This document shows positions 54,555 to 63,492 of a stretch of 64,000 bases of DNA, piece by piece. This DNA comes from an uncultured Balneola sp. (lineage in GTDB: Bacteria; Bacteroidota; Rhodothermia; Balneolales; Balneolaceae). The translations under genes and the position numbers were made by a program. The number at the start of each line of letters is the position of its first letter. The stretch's first letter is position 1. Below the pieces are notes generated by a model. The model saw only the letters and a program-made list of their open reading frames with translations, did no database searches and was not told where the DNA came from. Where the stretch lies: assembly GCA_913058495.1 (NCBI GenBank), contig CAJXQC010000009.1, positions 1-64,000 on the forward strand. The letters run 5' to 3'.

Positions 54555-55290
54555 TTTTATAAAACCATCCGTATTTGATCCAGATACCATTTCTTCCTGG
54601 TTCACAAAGAAGGGAGAGTCTGTTCAGGACAATTTTAAGATCAGAGGATTGAATCTTGGATTTAATACAGAAGAAAATGAAGAAATAGTAAAAGGAAACA
54701 GAAACTTTTTAGCCAATTTTATTTCTACACCCATAGCTGATATAGCCTTTGCTGATCAGGTTCATGGAAATGAGATCGTTGAAGTTCAAAAAGGTGGCAT
54801 CTATGAAGACATTGATGGTTTTATAACCACAGAAAAAGAATTAGCTCTGGCAATTCAGGTTGCAGATTGCGCAGCAGTTTTATTTGGCGAATCAAAAGCA
54901 GGAGTTATCAGTGCTGTACACGCAGGATGGAGAGGAGCCGAAGCTAACATTGTACCCAAAGCTATCCAAAAAATGGTGAGTTTGAATGCCGATCCTAAAA
55001 ATATAAAAGTGTTTATCAGTCCGTGTATCTCTCAAAAACAATTTGAAGTCGGAGACGAAGTAGCTGAAAAATTCCCGGATGAATTTGTAGACCGAAAAAG
55101 CTATTCAAAGCCACATATCGACATCAAAAAATTCATAGAGTCTCAGCTTTTGAGTGCAGGCATACTTGAAGAGAATATTGAAATTCACAGCAGTTGTACA
55201 TTTTCTGATTCAGATTATTATTCTTACAGAAGAGATGGAAAAAGATCGGGTCGAATGATGGGCATCATAAAACTCAATGACACGGTTTGA
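54535..55290 (+). CDS. pgeF: PgeF/YfiH laccase-domain protein
   Basis: A 251-residue protein of the laccase-domain (PgeF/YfiH) family. FADQVHGNEIVEV, the ADCAAVLFGE cysteine motif and SAVHAGWRGAEANIV hold the metal-binding histidines and cysteine, and the C-terminal YSYRRDGKRSGRMMGII is typical. Family members act on purine nucleosides or correct peptidoglycan precursors. It overlaps aroE by 20 bp and the next gene by 4 bp, so translation is coupled. Confidence 0.93.
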   Translation: MKSYQPDFIKPSVFDPDTISSWFTKKGESVQDNFKIRGLNLGFNTEENEEIVKGNRNFLANFISTPIADIAFADQVHGNEIVEVQKGGIYEDIDGFITTEKELALAIQVADCAAVLFGESKAGVISAVHAGWRGAEANIVPKAIQKMVSLNADPKNIKVFISPCISQKQFEVGDEVAEKFPDEFVDRKSYSKPHIDIKKFIESQLLSAGILEENIEIHSSCTFSDSDYYSYRRDGKRSGRMMGIIKLNDTV

Positions 55291-56186
55291 GAGTAAGTTA
55301 TAGTCCCGGGTATTACGCTACTATTCCGAACGAGCATATTTTCCCGATGGGGAAATTTCAGGGATTGCATCGCTATTTGCTGGAAAAAGAAATCCTTTCT
55401 GAATTTGAGATCATTGAACCTAAAATGATCGATTTCATAAACTTGATGACCGCTCATACATCCCGATATGCTTACGGTGTCTGGAACGGAACACTCGATA
55501 AAAAAGAAGTGAGAAGAATGGGTTTACCTTGGACAAAAAGTCTGGCTATTCGATCCAGGTTAGCTGTTCAGGGCACACTGAATGCCGGAATAATGGCACT
55601 TCAGGATGGAATTGCCGGAAATCTTGCAGGAGGAACCCATCACGCTATGGCTGATTGGGGAGAAGGGTTTTGTGTATTTAATGATGTTGCAGTTGCCATA
55701 AAAGTATTGCAGCAATCCATGTGGATAAACAAAGCTCTGGTGATCGATTGTGATGTACATCAGGGCAATGGAACGGCTGAAATATTCAAAGATGACGACA
55801 CCGTTTTTACCTATTCAATTCATGGCGAAAAGAATTACCCGTTCAAAAAGCCACCCTCAAATTTAGATGTTGGATTACCTGACAAAACGGGTGACAAAGA
55901 ATATCACAGAAATCTGATCGAGTCACTGGATTCGGTACTTAGTTCATTTAAGCCGGACATCGTTTTTTATTTGGGAGGGATAGATCCGCTGGAAACAGAT
56001 CATTTCGGGAGATTGTCCCTAACTTTAAAGGGACTGAGAGAGCGGGATCGTATTGTAATAGAGATGATCAATCAAAAAGAATTGCCGTTAGTTTTATTAC
56101 TTTCCGGTGGCTATGCACCCACACTCGAACAAACTGTAATTGCTCATGCTCAGATGTTTGAGGTGGCTAAAGAGTTGGGTTTTTAA
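55287..56186 (+). CDS. histone-deacetylase-fold protein (HDAC-like)
   Basis: A 299-residue zinc hydrolase of the HDAC/acetylpolyamine-amidohydrolase superfamily. H118-H119 in GGTHHA are the general-base pair; D156 and H158 in DCDVHQGNGTA and D238 in DPLETDHFG bind zinc; SGGYAP follows. The sequence is closest to HDAC11-like members by the GEGFCVFNDVAVA block. TTG 55287 is the start, in a TTGA overlap with the pgeF stop. The substrate (acetyl-lysine or acetylpolyamine) is unknown. Confidence 0.92.
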   Translation: MRVSYSPGYYATIPNEHIFPMGKFQGLHRYLLEKEILSEFEIIEPKMIDFINLMTAHTSRYAYGVWNGTLDKKEVRRMGLPWTKSLAIRSRLAVQGTLNAGIMALQDGIAGNLAGGTHHAMADWGEGFCVFNDVAVAIKVLQQSMWINKALVIDCDVHQGNGTAEIFKDDDTVFTYSIHGEKNYPFKKPPSNLDVGLPDKTGDKEYHRNLIESLDSVLSSFKPDIVFYLGGIDPLETDHFGRLSLTLKGLRERDRIVIEMINQKELPLVLLLSGGYAPTLEQTVIAHAQMFEVAKELGF

Positions 56187-56223
56187 ATAGAATTATCACA
56201 TATTTATTTTTAAATAAAAATTT

Positions 56224-57159
56224 ATGCGAATAGTTATTTTTGCTTATATATTTTTTATACCCTTTTCCGGGTTTTCGCAAGATACTCCTGATACAAGATT
56301 TTTTAATTATCAGCTTGAAGATTTAATGCTCTATGAAAAAATTAACAATACAGGAGAAGTCACAGATATAATAAAGTATAGAATTGTTAGCGATTCAATT
56401 AATACTGATAGTGTAAGAGTTTTCACAGCTTACAAAGAATACTACAGTAACCCCAATTCTGTCGATACAGTGCTTTTCAAAATTTTTTCAGATGGTAGTA
56501 TATCAACTAACTACTTTTTAGATGAGGAATTATTGATTCTGGACACCAAAATCAGTTCAATAGATGATTATTGGGTAGGTGGTTTTTTGGAAAAAGACTC
56601 TTTATATAATATCAATTTCTTAGAGGTTAAAGATTCACTTAACTTTTTTCAATTCGATAACATTCAAATAAACGTATTTGGCTTTAATGTCTCACCAGAT
56701 ACTTCATCAAACTATCAACAGCTTGGTTTAGAACCTTTCCACTATGATATAGTTGAATCTTTTGGGATAGTTGGAAGTGCAAGTAGCGAATTTGGAGTTG
56801 GTACGTCTATTAAAGGAGGTACATTACAAGGTGAGGTTTTTGGTGATACTACTTTTTCAATTCCTACTTCTAATTTTTATGATCAAAAAATTCCTAGTGA
56901 ATTCAACTACATCGGAAATTACCCAAACCCATTTAATCCTTCTACGACGATTAAGTACACGATGACCAAGCCCGGAACAGTACAATTAAAACTATACGAT
57001 ATCACCGGTCGGCTTGTGAAAGAAATAATAAATGAATCAAAGATTGCAGGTGAACACACTGTGGAACTTGATGCTTCCGATCTTTCAAGTGGAACGTATA
57101 TTCTGATAGGTAAGCTTGGAGATGTACTAAAATCTCAAAGGATTACTTTGATTAAATAA
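56224..57159 (+). CDS. secreted protein with a C-terminal sorting domain
   Basis: A 311-residue protein with a Sec signal peptide (about 1-19). The N-terminal 230 residues are unrecognised and beta-rich. The C-terminal about 80 residues are a type IX-like sorting domain: YPNPFNPSTTIKY, then VQLKLYDITGRLV, AGEHTVELDASDLSSGTYI and the basic end. It should be exported through the outer membrane and attached or released. An AT-rich palindrome stands right before its ATG. Confidence 0.86.
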   Translation: MRIVIFAYIFFIPFSGFSQDTPDTRFFNYQLEDLMLYEKINNTGEVTDIIKYRIVSDSINTDSVRVFTAYKEYYSNPNSVDTVLFKIFSDGSISTNYFLDEELLILDTKISSIDDYWVGGFLEKDSLYNINFLEVKDSLNFFQFDNIQINVFGFNVSPDTSSNYQQLGLEPFHYDIVESFGIVGSASSEFGVGTSIKGGTLQGEVFGDTTFSIPTSNFYDQKIPSEFNYIGNYPNPFNPSTTIKYTMTKPGTVQLKLYDITGRLVKEIINESKIAGEHTVELDASDLSSGTYILIGKLGDVLKSQRITLIK

Positions 57160-57413
57160 TACTTTCCAATTAGATTTCTAATTAAGCCCATTGTGTCCTA
57201 CCTCTCTTAAGTCTGCGACTTAGAAAGTGCAAGTAGAGGAAGTTTGCAACATGAAAGTAATAGAATAGTACTGGGGTAGGAATATGTTTGTGCTTCAACT
57301 TTAGAATAAAAGGTAATTGCTCATTTGCAAATGTACTAAGTAGCCAAAGAACTTAAATATTGATTAGTTTAAGAATCTTTAGAATCTAAAAACGACCTTT
57401 ACTTTTTTACAAA
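57160..57413. other. 254-bp spacer without a gene
   Basis: No credible ORF. It holds a TAAGTC-TGC-GACTTA hairpin at 57208-57222 inside a larger CCTCT...AGAGG stem, and a 25-bp sequence (57175-57199) that recurs with three mismatches at 58341-58365, on the far side of the M23 gene. Confidence 0.5.
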
Positions 57414-58365
57414 ATGACTTTTTTCTTACTTCTTTTAAATCAGGTTATACTGCCGTTAACATTTACAGTTTTATTCCACCACTCAGAAGTAAAAAGCCGT
57501 TCCAACTTCATTCTTCAATTTCTATTTACAGGCTCTTTTGTTTTATTTGCTTTGGTTATAGGATCTCAATCATGGACTAGTATTTTCCTGGGATACATCA
57601 TTGGGATAACATTTCTAGTTGTTTCTATAAAAAAGATTCAAGAGCTCCCGAAAACATGGTCATTTAAGCTTGGTGATAATTGGAAGCAAATTTCATCCGT
57701 GATAGTACAAATACTGTTAACTGTACTATTCCTGCCTTTGAGTATTTATGGAATCTCCGGCTATTTTATTGAGGACGATAATTCAGCAGTAAACCTGACT
57801 TATCCCTTACAAGACGGTTTATATATTGTTGGTCATGGCGGGAGTAATCCTATTATTAATTATCATAATGTAAGTGAAAGCCAAACGTATGCTTTAGATA
57901 TTTTGAAATTGAATTTCATTGGGATACGGACGTGGGGAATGTACCCGAAACAGTTAGAGCGTTATGCAATTTATGAGGATAATCTTTACAGTCCTTGTGA
58001 TGGAACAGTTTTAAAAGTAGATAAAGGATATCAGGATATGATTCCGCCTCAAAGAGGAGATGGACATCCGGCCGGAAACCATGTAATTATTGAATGCCGA
58101 AATGCTGAAGTAACTCTGGCTCATATGAAGGAAAACAGTATCGTTGTAGATAGTTTGGATGCTGTAAAAGTTGGTGACTTACTGGGTAAAGTTGGTAATT
58201 CAGGGAATACTTCAGAACCTCACTTACACATTCACGCAGAAAAGGAAGGTAAAGTTATTCCCATAAAATTTAACGGACGTTTTTTAGTCAGAAACAGCTT
58301 GTTTTGGTAATAAATTGAATCTGTAGTTTTTTTATTTAAGTTTCTAATTAAGCTCATTGTGCTCT
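57175..58365. repeat. 25-bp imperfect direct repeat flanking the M23 gene
   Basis: TTTCTAATTAAGC(C/T)CATTGTG occurs at 57175 and at 58341, spaced 1166 bp, matching at 22 of 25 positions. The copies bracket exactly one gene, the M23 peptidase, plus spacers. It may mark an insertion or duplication scar, or be chance AT-rich similarity. Confidence 0.4.
57414..58310 (+). CDS. M23 family (LytM) metallopeptidase, membrane-anchored
   Basis: A 298-residue protein. Four hydrophobic helices span about 1-125. The C-terminal LytM domain has GNHVIIECRN, VTLAHM and the GNTSEPHLHIHAE end with the H-x-H zinc pair; the first ligand is probably the H in GHPAGN. Such enzymes cleave peptidoglycan peptides or bind them as activators. 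The membrane part and short catalytic domain are unusual. A direct repeat brackets the gene. Confidence 0.88.
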   Translation: MTFFLLLLNQVILPLTFTVLFHHSEVKSRSNFILQFLFTGSFVLFALVIGSQSWTSIFLGYIIGITFLVVSIKKIQELPKTWSFKLGDNWKQISSVIVQILLTVLFLPLSIYGISGYFIEDDNSAVNLTYPLQDGLYIVGHGGSNPIINYHNVSESQTYALDILKLNFIGIRTWGMYPKQLERYAIYEDNLYSPCDGTVLKVDKGYQDMIPPQRGDGHPAGNHVIIECRNAEVTLAHMKENSIVVDSLDAVKVGDLLGKVGNSGNTSEPHLHIHAEKEGKVIPIKFNGRFLVRNSLFW

Positions 58366-58401
58366 ATATTTCAGCTCTGAAAATCAAAGACACATCAAGT
58401 A

Positions 58402-59550
58402 TTGAATAAACAAAAACTGGCTATTTTAGGGTCTACGGGATCTATCGGGACACAAGTGTTGGAAGTAGTCCGACAACATCCGGACAAGTTTGAAATTGTG
58501 GCGCTCACAGCCAATGGTAACTGGAAGTTGCTGGCTGAACAGATCAATGAATTCGCTCCTGAAGTTGGCTTGATATGTAATGAAGATCACTATTCAGATC
58601 TGAAACTAGCTGTTAATACCGATACAAATCTTCTTTCGGGGATTCATAATTTGGTTGAGATCGCAACTCATGAAAATTGTGATACCGTATTAAACAGTTT
58701 GGTCGGTTTCGCAGGATTTGTCCCAACGATCGAAGCCTTGAAAGCCGGAAAGAAAGTAGCTCTGGCAAATAAAGAGTCCTTAGTGGTTGGCGGCCAGATC
58801 ATCAGAAATATTCTGGATGAATATTCGGGCACTTTAGTTCCTGTGGATTCAGAACACAGTGCAATGCTTCAATCTATTGTAGGAGAGAAGCACGAAAACA
58901 TCGAGAAAATAATTATCACAGCAAGTGGTGGTCCGTTCAGAGATCTGAACAAAGAGCAGATGCAAAATGTAACGTTAGTTCAGGCCCTAGATCATCCAAA
59001 TTGGGATATGGGCGCTAAAATTACTGTGGATTCTGCGACCATGATGAATAAAGGACTCGAGATCATAGAAGCAAAATGGCTGTTTGATATTCCGGTTTCC
59101 AAAATAGAGCCGGTCATCCATCCGCAAAGCATAATTCATTCTATTGTTACTTTTACGGATGGTTCCAGCAAAGCACAACTTGGTCCACCGGATATGAAAG
59201 TACCGATTATCTATGCATTAACTTATCCCGACAGGCTAAAGTTAGAAACTCCGAGAATGGACTGGACTCAGGCACAAGAACTCACCTTTTCGCCCGTTGA
59301 TTACGGGAAGTTTCCTTGTCTGAAACTCGCAATCGAATCTATAGAAACAGGAGGGGTTGCTCCGGCGGTTTTAAATGCAGCGAACGAAGTAGCAGTTAAA
59401 CGCTTTTTGGATAAAGAAATTAAGTATATTGACATCCCGAAAATTGTAGAGGAATGTCTTGAAAAAATCGGGTCGAGTTATGAAGTAAACATTGACTCAC
59501 TAATTGAAATCAATAAAGAGACGCGCGACTTAGCAGCGCAGATTAAGTAA
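58402..59550 (+). CDS. dxr: 1-deoxy-D-xylulose-5-phosphate reductoisomerase
   Basis: A 382-residue NADPH enzyme of the non-mevalonate isoprenoid pathway. GSTGSIGTQVLEV (NADPH site), KESLVVGG, the metal site PVDSEHSAMLQS, the flexible loop HPNWDMGAKITVDSATMMNKG, and the C-terminal GVAPAVLNAANEVAV are all present. TTG 58402 is the start. It lies 1 bp from rseP. Confidence 0.96.
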   Translation: MNKQKLAILGSTGSIGTQVLEVVRQHPDKFEIVALTANGNWKLLAEQINEFAPEVGLICNEDHYSDLKLAVNTDTNLLSGIHNLVEIATHENCDTVLNSLVGFAGFVPTIEALKAGKKVALANKESLVVGGQIIRNILDEYSGTLVPVDSEHSAMLQSIVGEKHENIEKIIITASGGPFRDLNKEQMQNVTLVQALDHPNWDMGAKITVDSATMMNKGLEIIEAKWLFDIPVSKIEPVIHPQSIIHSIVTFTDGSSKAQLGPPDMKVPIIYALTYPDRLKLETPRMDWTQAQELTFSPVDYGKFPCLKLAIESIETGGVAPAVLNAANEVAVKRFLDKEIKYIDIPKIVEECLEKIGSSYEVNIDSLIEINKETRDLAAQIK

Positions 59551-59551
59551 T

Positions 59552-60883
59552 ATGACGTTTATAGAAATTTTATCGACAATAGGCATCTTTATGGGTGCTT
59601 TAATGATCCTGGTTTTTATACATGAACTGGGACATTTTTTGGCCGCAAAATTATTTGGAATGCGTGTAGAACGCTTCTCGGTCGGTTTTCCTCCTCGAGT
59701 ATGGGGATTTAAGAAAGGTGATACCGATTATTGTATCGGAGCCACTCCATTAGGCGGTTATGTGAAAATCTCCGGAATGGTGGATGAAAGCATGGACAAC
59801 GAATTCCTTGAGCAGGAACCTCAGCCGTGGGAATACAGAAGTAAACCCGTTTGGCAAAGAATGGTTGTGATTACCGCCGGAGTTATTTTCAATATGATCC
59901 TGGCTTTTGTGATCTTTTCAGGGATGATAATGACCAATGGTAAACTGGTTGTACCGGTAGAAAATATTGATGGACTATATGTTCCCGAGGAATCTATTTT
60001 GCATGAAATAGGATTTCGAAAAAATGATAAAATTATCGGAGTAAATGGCGAAGAAGTTCCTTATTTCAATGATCTTGTCTCTGCATCGGCATTGACTTCA
60101 GAGAATCTGAATTATCAGATACTAAGAAACGGCGAAGAAATCACTATTCCTGTAGCTTCTTCATTTTTAGACAGCATTCAAACGCGGGGCTTTATTGATG
60201 GAAACAGTATTGCTCCAAGTATCTTTTCTCAAATAGAAAGAGGTTCCCCCGCAGCAGAAGCCGGTCTGGAGGTTGGCGATAAGGTTACTGCATTGAACGG
60301 TGAGGAAGTAACAACCTGGTTAGCTTTCTTTGATATAGTTGGAGAGAATGAAGACGGAGTACCAATTGATCTTACTATTGATCGTGGTGGGGAGGCATTG
60401 TCATTTAGTATAATCCCAAATGAAGATAATAAGATTGGAGTTAGAGGCCCTGAGACTTATCAGTATGGTACAAGAATTGAATATGGCTTTCTGGAATCCA
60501 TTGCAGCTGGTTGGAATGAAACAGGTGATCAAACCACAGGAATTCTCCAAGGTTTTGCCAGAATGATCAAAGGCGATATTTCCGTTCGTCAGAATTTAGG
60601 TGGTCCGATTGCCATTGCCGAAATGACCAAACAGGCTACAGATTCCAATGGTTGGATCGGTTTTTGGACGATCACTGCTTTACTGAGTATTACACTGGCA
60701 ATTATGAATATTTTGCCTATTCCTGCTTTAGATGGCGGGCATTTAGTTTTTCTGATCTATGAAGGTATAACAAGAAAGGAGCCAACTGAGAAAGTAAGGA
60801 TTATCGCACAGAATATTGGTTTCTTTGTATTGGTCACACTGATGATCTTCGTAGTATTTAATGATGTTATAAAGCTCTTTTAA
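59552..60883 (+). CDS. rseP: site-2 protease RseP-like
   Basis: A 443-residue intramembrane zinc protease. HELGH (H24, E25, H28) is in the first helix, the third ligand is in the LDGG motif of LPIPALDGGH near the C-terminus. Two PDZ domains lie between (about 130-190 and 205-270: RGSPAAEAGLEVGDKVTALNG). It cleaves membrane proteins, such as anti-sigma factors, in the bilayer. The 1-bp gap to dxr and 3 bp to psd indicate an operon. Confidence 0.95.
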   Translation: MTFIEILSTIGIFMGALMILVFIHELGHFLAAKLFGMRVERFSVGFPPRVWGFKKGDTDYCIGATPLGGYVKISGMVDESMDNEFLEQEPQPWEYRSKPVWQRMVVITAGVIFNMILAFVIFSGMIMTNGKLVVPVENIDGLYVPEESILHEIGFRKNDKIIGVNGEEVPYFNDLVSASALTSENLNYQILRNGEEITIPVASSFLDSIQTRGFIDGNSIAPSIFSQIERGSPAAEAGLEVGDKVTALNGEEVTTWLAFFDIVGENEDGVPIDLTIDRGGEALSFSIIPNEDNKIGVRGPETYQYGTRIEYGFLESIAAGWNETGDQTTGILQGFARMIKGDISVRQNLGGPIAIAEMTKQATDSNGWIGFWTITALLSITLAIMNILPIPALDGGHLVFLIYEGITRKEPTEKVRIIAQNIGFFVLVTLMIFVVFNDVIKLF

Positions 60884-60886
60884 TTT

Positions 60887-61540
60887 ATGTTTGCAAGGGA
60901 AGGCTACTTCACAATGACAGTTGCTGTTGTTTTTACAGCAATTGTTTTCACTCTTACTGCACTTTATATTTCGCACTGGATCGCTTATCCGATCTACATT
61001 GTAGTAGGTGTATGTTGTGGTATTATCATTTATTTTTTCCGTGATCCGGAAAGAGAAACACCTTCTAATGAAAACCTAGTCATTTCTCCTGCGGATGGAG
61101 TCGTAGTGCTTGTAAAAGAGTATCAGGAAGATGTGTACATAAAAGATAAAACTACTCAGATCAGTATTTTCCTTTCGCCTTTGGATGTTCATGTAAACAG
61201 AAATCCTATTTCAGGAAAACTGGAATATTTGAAATATCATCCGGGTAAATATTTGATGGCCTGGAACGAACACGCATCTGATCTAAATGAAAGGGCAGAT
61301 TTCGGTGTTCTTCACTCTTCAGGGACTAAATTCTTTTTTAAGCAAATAACCGGATTTCTGGCAAGAAGAATTGTATATCACATTAAAGAAGGCGATGAGT
61401 TAACTGCAGGAGATCGTTTCGGGATGATGAAATTCGGGTCCAGAATGGATGTTATCGTACCTTCTAATGTAGAGATCAAAGTGAAAGAAGGAGACCGTAC
61501 GGTTGCCGGAGAATCCATAATCGGAGAGATCAAATCGTGA
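60887..61540 (+). CDS. psd: phosphatidylserine decarboxylase (short form)
   Basis: A 217-residue proenzyme that makes phosphatidylethanolamine. Two N-terminal helices (about 10-50) precede the catalytic domain with SPADGVV and HVNRNPISG. The autocleavage site is G184-S185 in FGSRMD, where S185 becomes the pyruvoyl group. The short form lacks the long N-terminal part of the E. coli enzyme. Its stop overlaps pssA by 4 bp. Confidence 0.95.
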   Translation: MFAREGYFTMTVAVVFTAIVFTLTALYISHWIAYPIYIVVGVCCGIIIYFFRDPERETPSNENLVISPADGVVVLVKEYQEDVYIKDKTTQISIFLSPLDVHVNRNPISGKLEYLKYHPGKYLMAWNEHASDLNERADFGVLHSSGTKFFFKQITGFLARRIVYHIKEGDELTAGDRFGMMKFGSRMDVIVPSNVEIKVKEGDRTVAGESIIGEIKS

Positions 61541-62364
61541 AGTATCCGATCCAGAAGAAATATGGTTCGTTCCGAGAAAAAAGAAAGCGTATAAAGCAGG
61601 AGAAACCACCTGTAAACCGACGCATTGCTGTGCCTAGCTTCTTTACCCTTATGAATCTTTTCAGCGGTTTTCTGGCAATCATAAGCATCGCAGACGGGAA
61701 TCTGTTCTGGGGAGCGTGGTTAATAGCAATTGCCGGGATGTTTGATGTCATGGACGGTTTAATGGCAAGATTGGCAAACGCTACCAGCGATTTTGGAATA
61801 GAACTGGATTCGCTCAGCGATATGGTTTCTTTTGGAGTAGCCCCCGGTTTTTTGATCTATACGTTCAGTTTAAATGAACTTGGTGTTTTGGGAATGATCA
61901 TAAGCGCTATTCCACCATTATGTGGAGCAGTTCGTTTAGCCAGATTTAATGTAAATGCGAGATTGTCTCCAACCAATGAGCACTTTATTGGACTCCCAAT
62001 ACCGGCTCAGGCTATTATGATCGGTTCTTTTTTCCTTACTTTCAGAAATGAATTGGATCTGTTTACAGGATTCGAACAAGGAATAAATTCTGTTCTGATC
62101 CCTGTAGTAATTGTGATTTCATTCCTAATGGTAAGTACTATCAAATTTGATAAGATCCCACGATTTGATCGCCGTTCAATAAGAGAAAACAGAGGAAAAC
62201 TGGGATTACTTTTATTGTATTTGATCTTGATCGTGACTTTAAAAGAATACGGACTAATGGCTGTGTTCACCATTTTTATCTTCAAAGGACTGATCATCGG
62301 AGCAATACATTACTTTGGAGATTACGAGGAAGAAGGCGAAGAAGTATTTCAGGATTTTAGCTGA
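61537..62364 (+). CDS. pssA: CDP-diacylglycerol-serine O-phosphatidyltransferase
   Basis: A 275-residue integral membrane enzyme that makes phosphatidylserine, the substrate of the psd product. The CDP-alcohol phosphotransferase motif D73-G74-x2-A77-R78-x8-G87-x3-D91-x3-D95 is complete. About eight helices. GTG 61537 is the start, within the GTGA overlap with psd, so translation is coupled. Confidence 0.95.
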   Translation: MKYPIQKKYGSFREKRKRIKQEKPPVNRRIAVPSFFTLMNLFSGFLAIISIADGNLFWGAWLIAIAGMFDVMDGLMARLANATSDFGIELDSLSDMVSFGVAPGFLIYTFSLNELGVLGMIISAIPPLCGAVRLARFNVNARLSPTNEHFIGLPIPAQAIMIGSFFLTFRNELDLFTGFEQGINSVLIPVVIVISFLMVSTIKFDKIPRFDRRSIRENRGKLGLLLLYLILIVTLKEYGLMAVFTIFIFKGLIIGAIHYFGDYEEEGEEVFQDFS

Positions 62365-62391
62365 CAGATCTGGAATTAAGTAAAGATCCTC

Positions 62392-63492
62392 TTATAGACT
62401 GGACTGGATAATTTCCGTTATCTTTCTGGACGCATCACCACTTCCATAGGGATTATAGGCTAGATCAGAATCCGAATCTTTCAGTTTTTTATCCGCTTCT
62501 TTTGAAATGAATACACTGTCTGAACCCACTAAATTAGTATATCCACTTTCAATGAGCTCCTGTCGCTCGGTGGTTTTGCGAAGAACCAGAAGTTTTTTGC
62601 CTAATGCAGCAGCTTCTTCCTGAATACCGCCTGAATCTGTAAGAACAAGATCAGATCTGTCAAGTATGTGTTGAAAAGTTAAATAATCAATAGGTTTTAT
62701 AATTTTGAGCCTTTCGTGTCGGAATTCATCTGACCGTAAAATTTCCTGAACTTTTGGATTCGGATGTCCGGGCAAAAGGATAATTCTTGACTGCTCTGCA
62801 TCGAGAATTTCAACTAATCCTTTCATTATCGAATTCAATGGTTTCCCAAGGTTTTCACGGCGATGAGTGGTAACCAGAATAAGCTTCTGAGAAGAATCAA
62901 TTTCATTCAGAAGATCTGGTTTTGAGGTAGTAAATAAGTCTGTTTTTCTGATCTGATGAATCGCATCAATAACGGTGTTTCCGGTATTAAAAACTGAAGA
63001 CTCTTGAATTCCTTCAGCAATCAAATTCTGAACGGCTATATCTGTGGGTGCAAAATGAATTGAAGCAATTGTACTTATTTGCTTTCTGTTCATTTCTTCA
63101 GGAAATGGATTGTAATTATCAAAAGATCTCAAACCTGCTTCTACATGATAAACGGGGATCTGTAAATAAAAAGCAGCCAGTGCACTTAAATAAGATGATG
63201 TCGTATCACCCTGAACTATAACAGCATCAGGTTCTTCAGCTGTAAACAATTGGTTTAATTTCGGCAGTAGAAACTGTGTTAGTTCAAAAAGATCGGAAGT
63301 TGAAGCCATACTTTTTAAATTGTGATCGGGAGTAATCCCAAACACATTCAGCATATCAACTGCCAGGTCATCGTGCTGTCCTGTATGAACTTTTACTACA
63401 TTAAATTTTCCAACAGATTCTAATTCATGTATAAGTGGTGCCAGTTTTATTATCTCAGGCCTTGTACCGAATGCTACAACAATCTTCTTCAT
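62392..63492 (-). CDS. wecB: non-hydrolysing UDP-GlcNAc 2-epimerase
   Basis: A 366-residue enzyme that makes UDP-ManNAc for polysaccharide synthesis. FGTRPEIIKLAPLI, HTGQHDDL, VQGDTTSSYLSA, HVEAGLRSFD, PEEMNRKQIS and TDSGGIQEEAAALGK match the epimerase family. No signal or membrane segment. Its ATG overlaps the stop of the upstream glycosyltransferase gene by 4 bp (ATGA), so they form an operon reading leftward. Confidence 0.95.
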   Translation of the reverse strand: MKKIVVAFGTRPEIIKLAPLIHELESVGKFNVVKVHTGQHDDLAVDMLNVFGITPDHNLKSMASTSDLFELTQFLLPKLNQLFTAEEPDAVIVQGDTTSSYLSALAAFYLQIPVYHVEAGLRSFDNYNPFPEEMNRKQISTIASIHFAPTDIAVQNLIAEGIQESSVFNTGNTVIDAIHQIRKTDLFTTSKPDLLNEIDSSQKLILVTTHRRENLGKPLNSIMKGLVEILDAEQSRIILLPGHPNPKVQEILRSDEFRHERLKIIKPIDYLTFQHILDRSDLVLTDSGGIQEEAAALGKKLLVLRKTTERQELIESGYTNLVGSDSVFISKEADKKLKDSDSDLAYNPYGSGDASRKITEIIQSSL

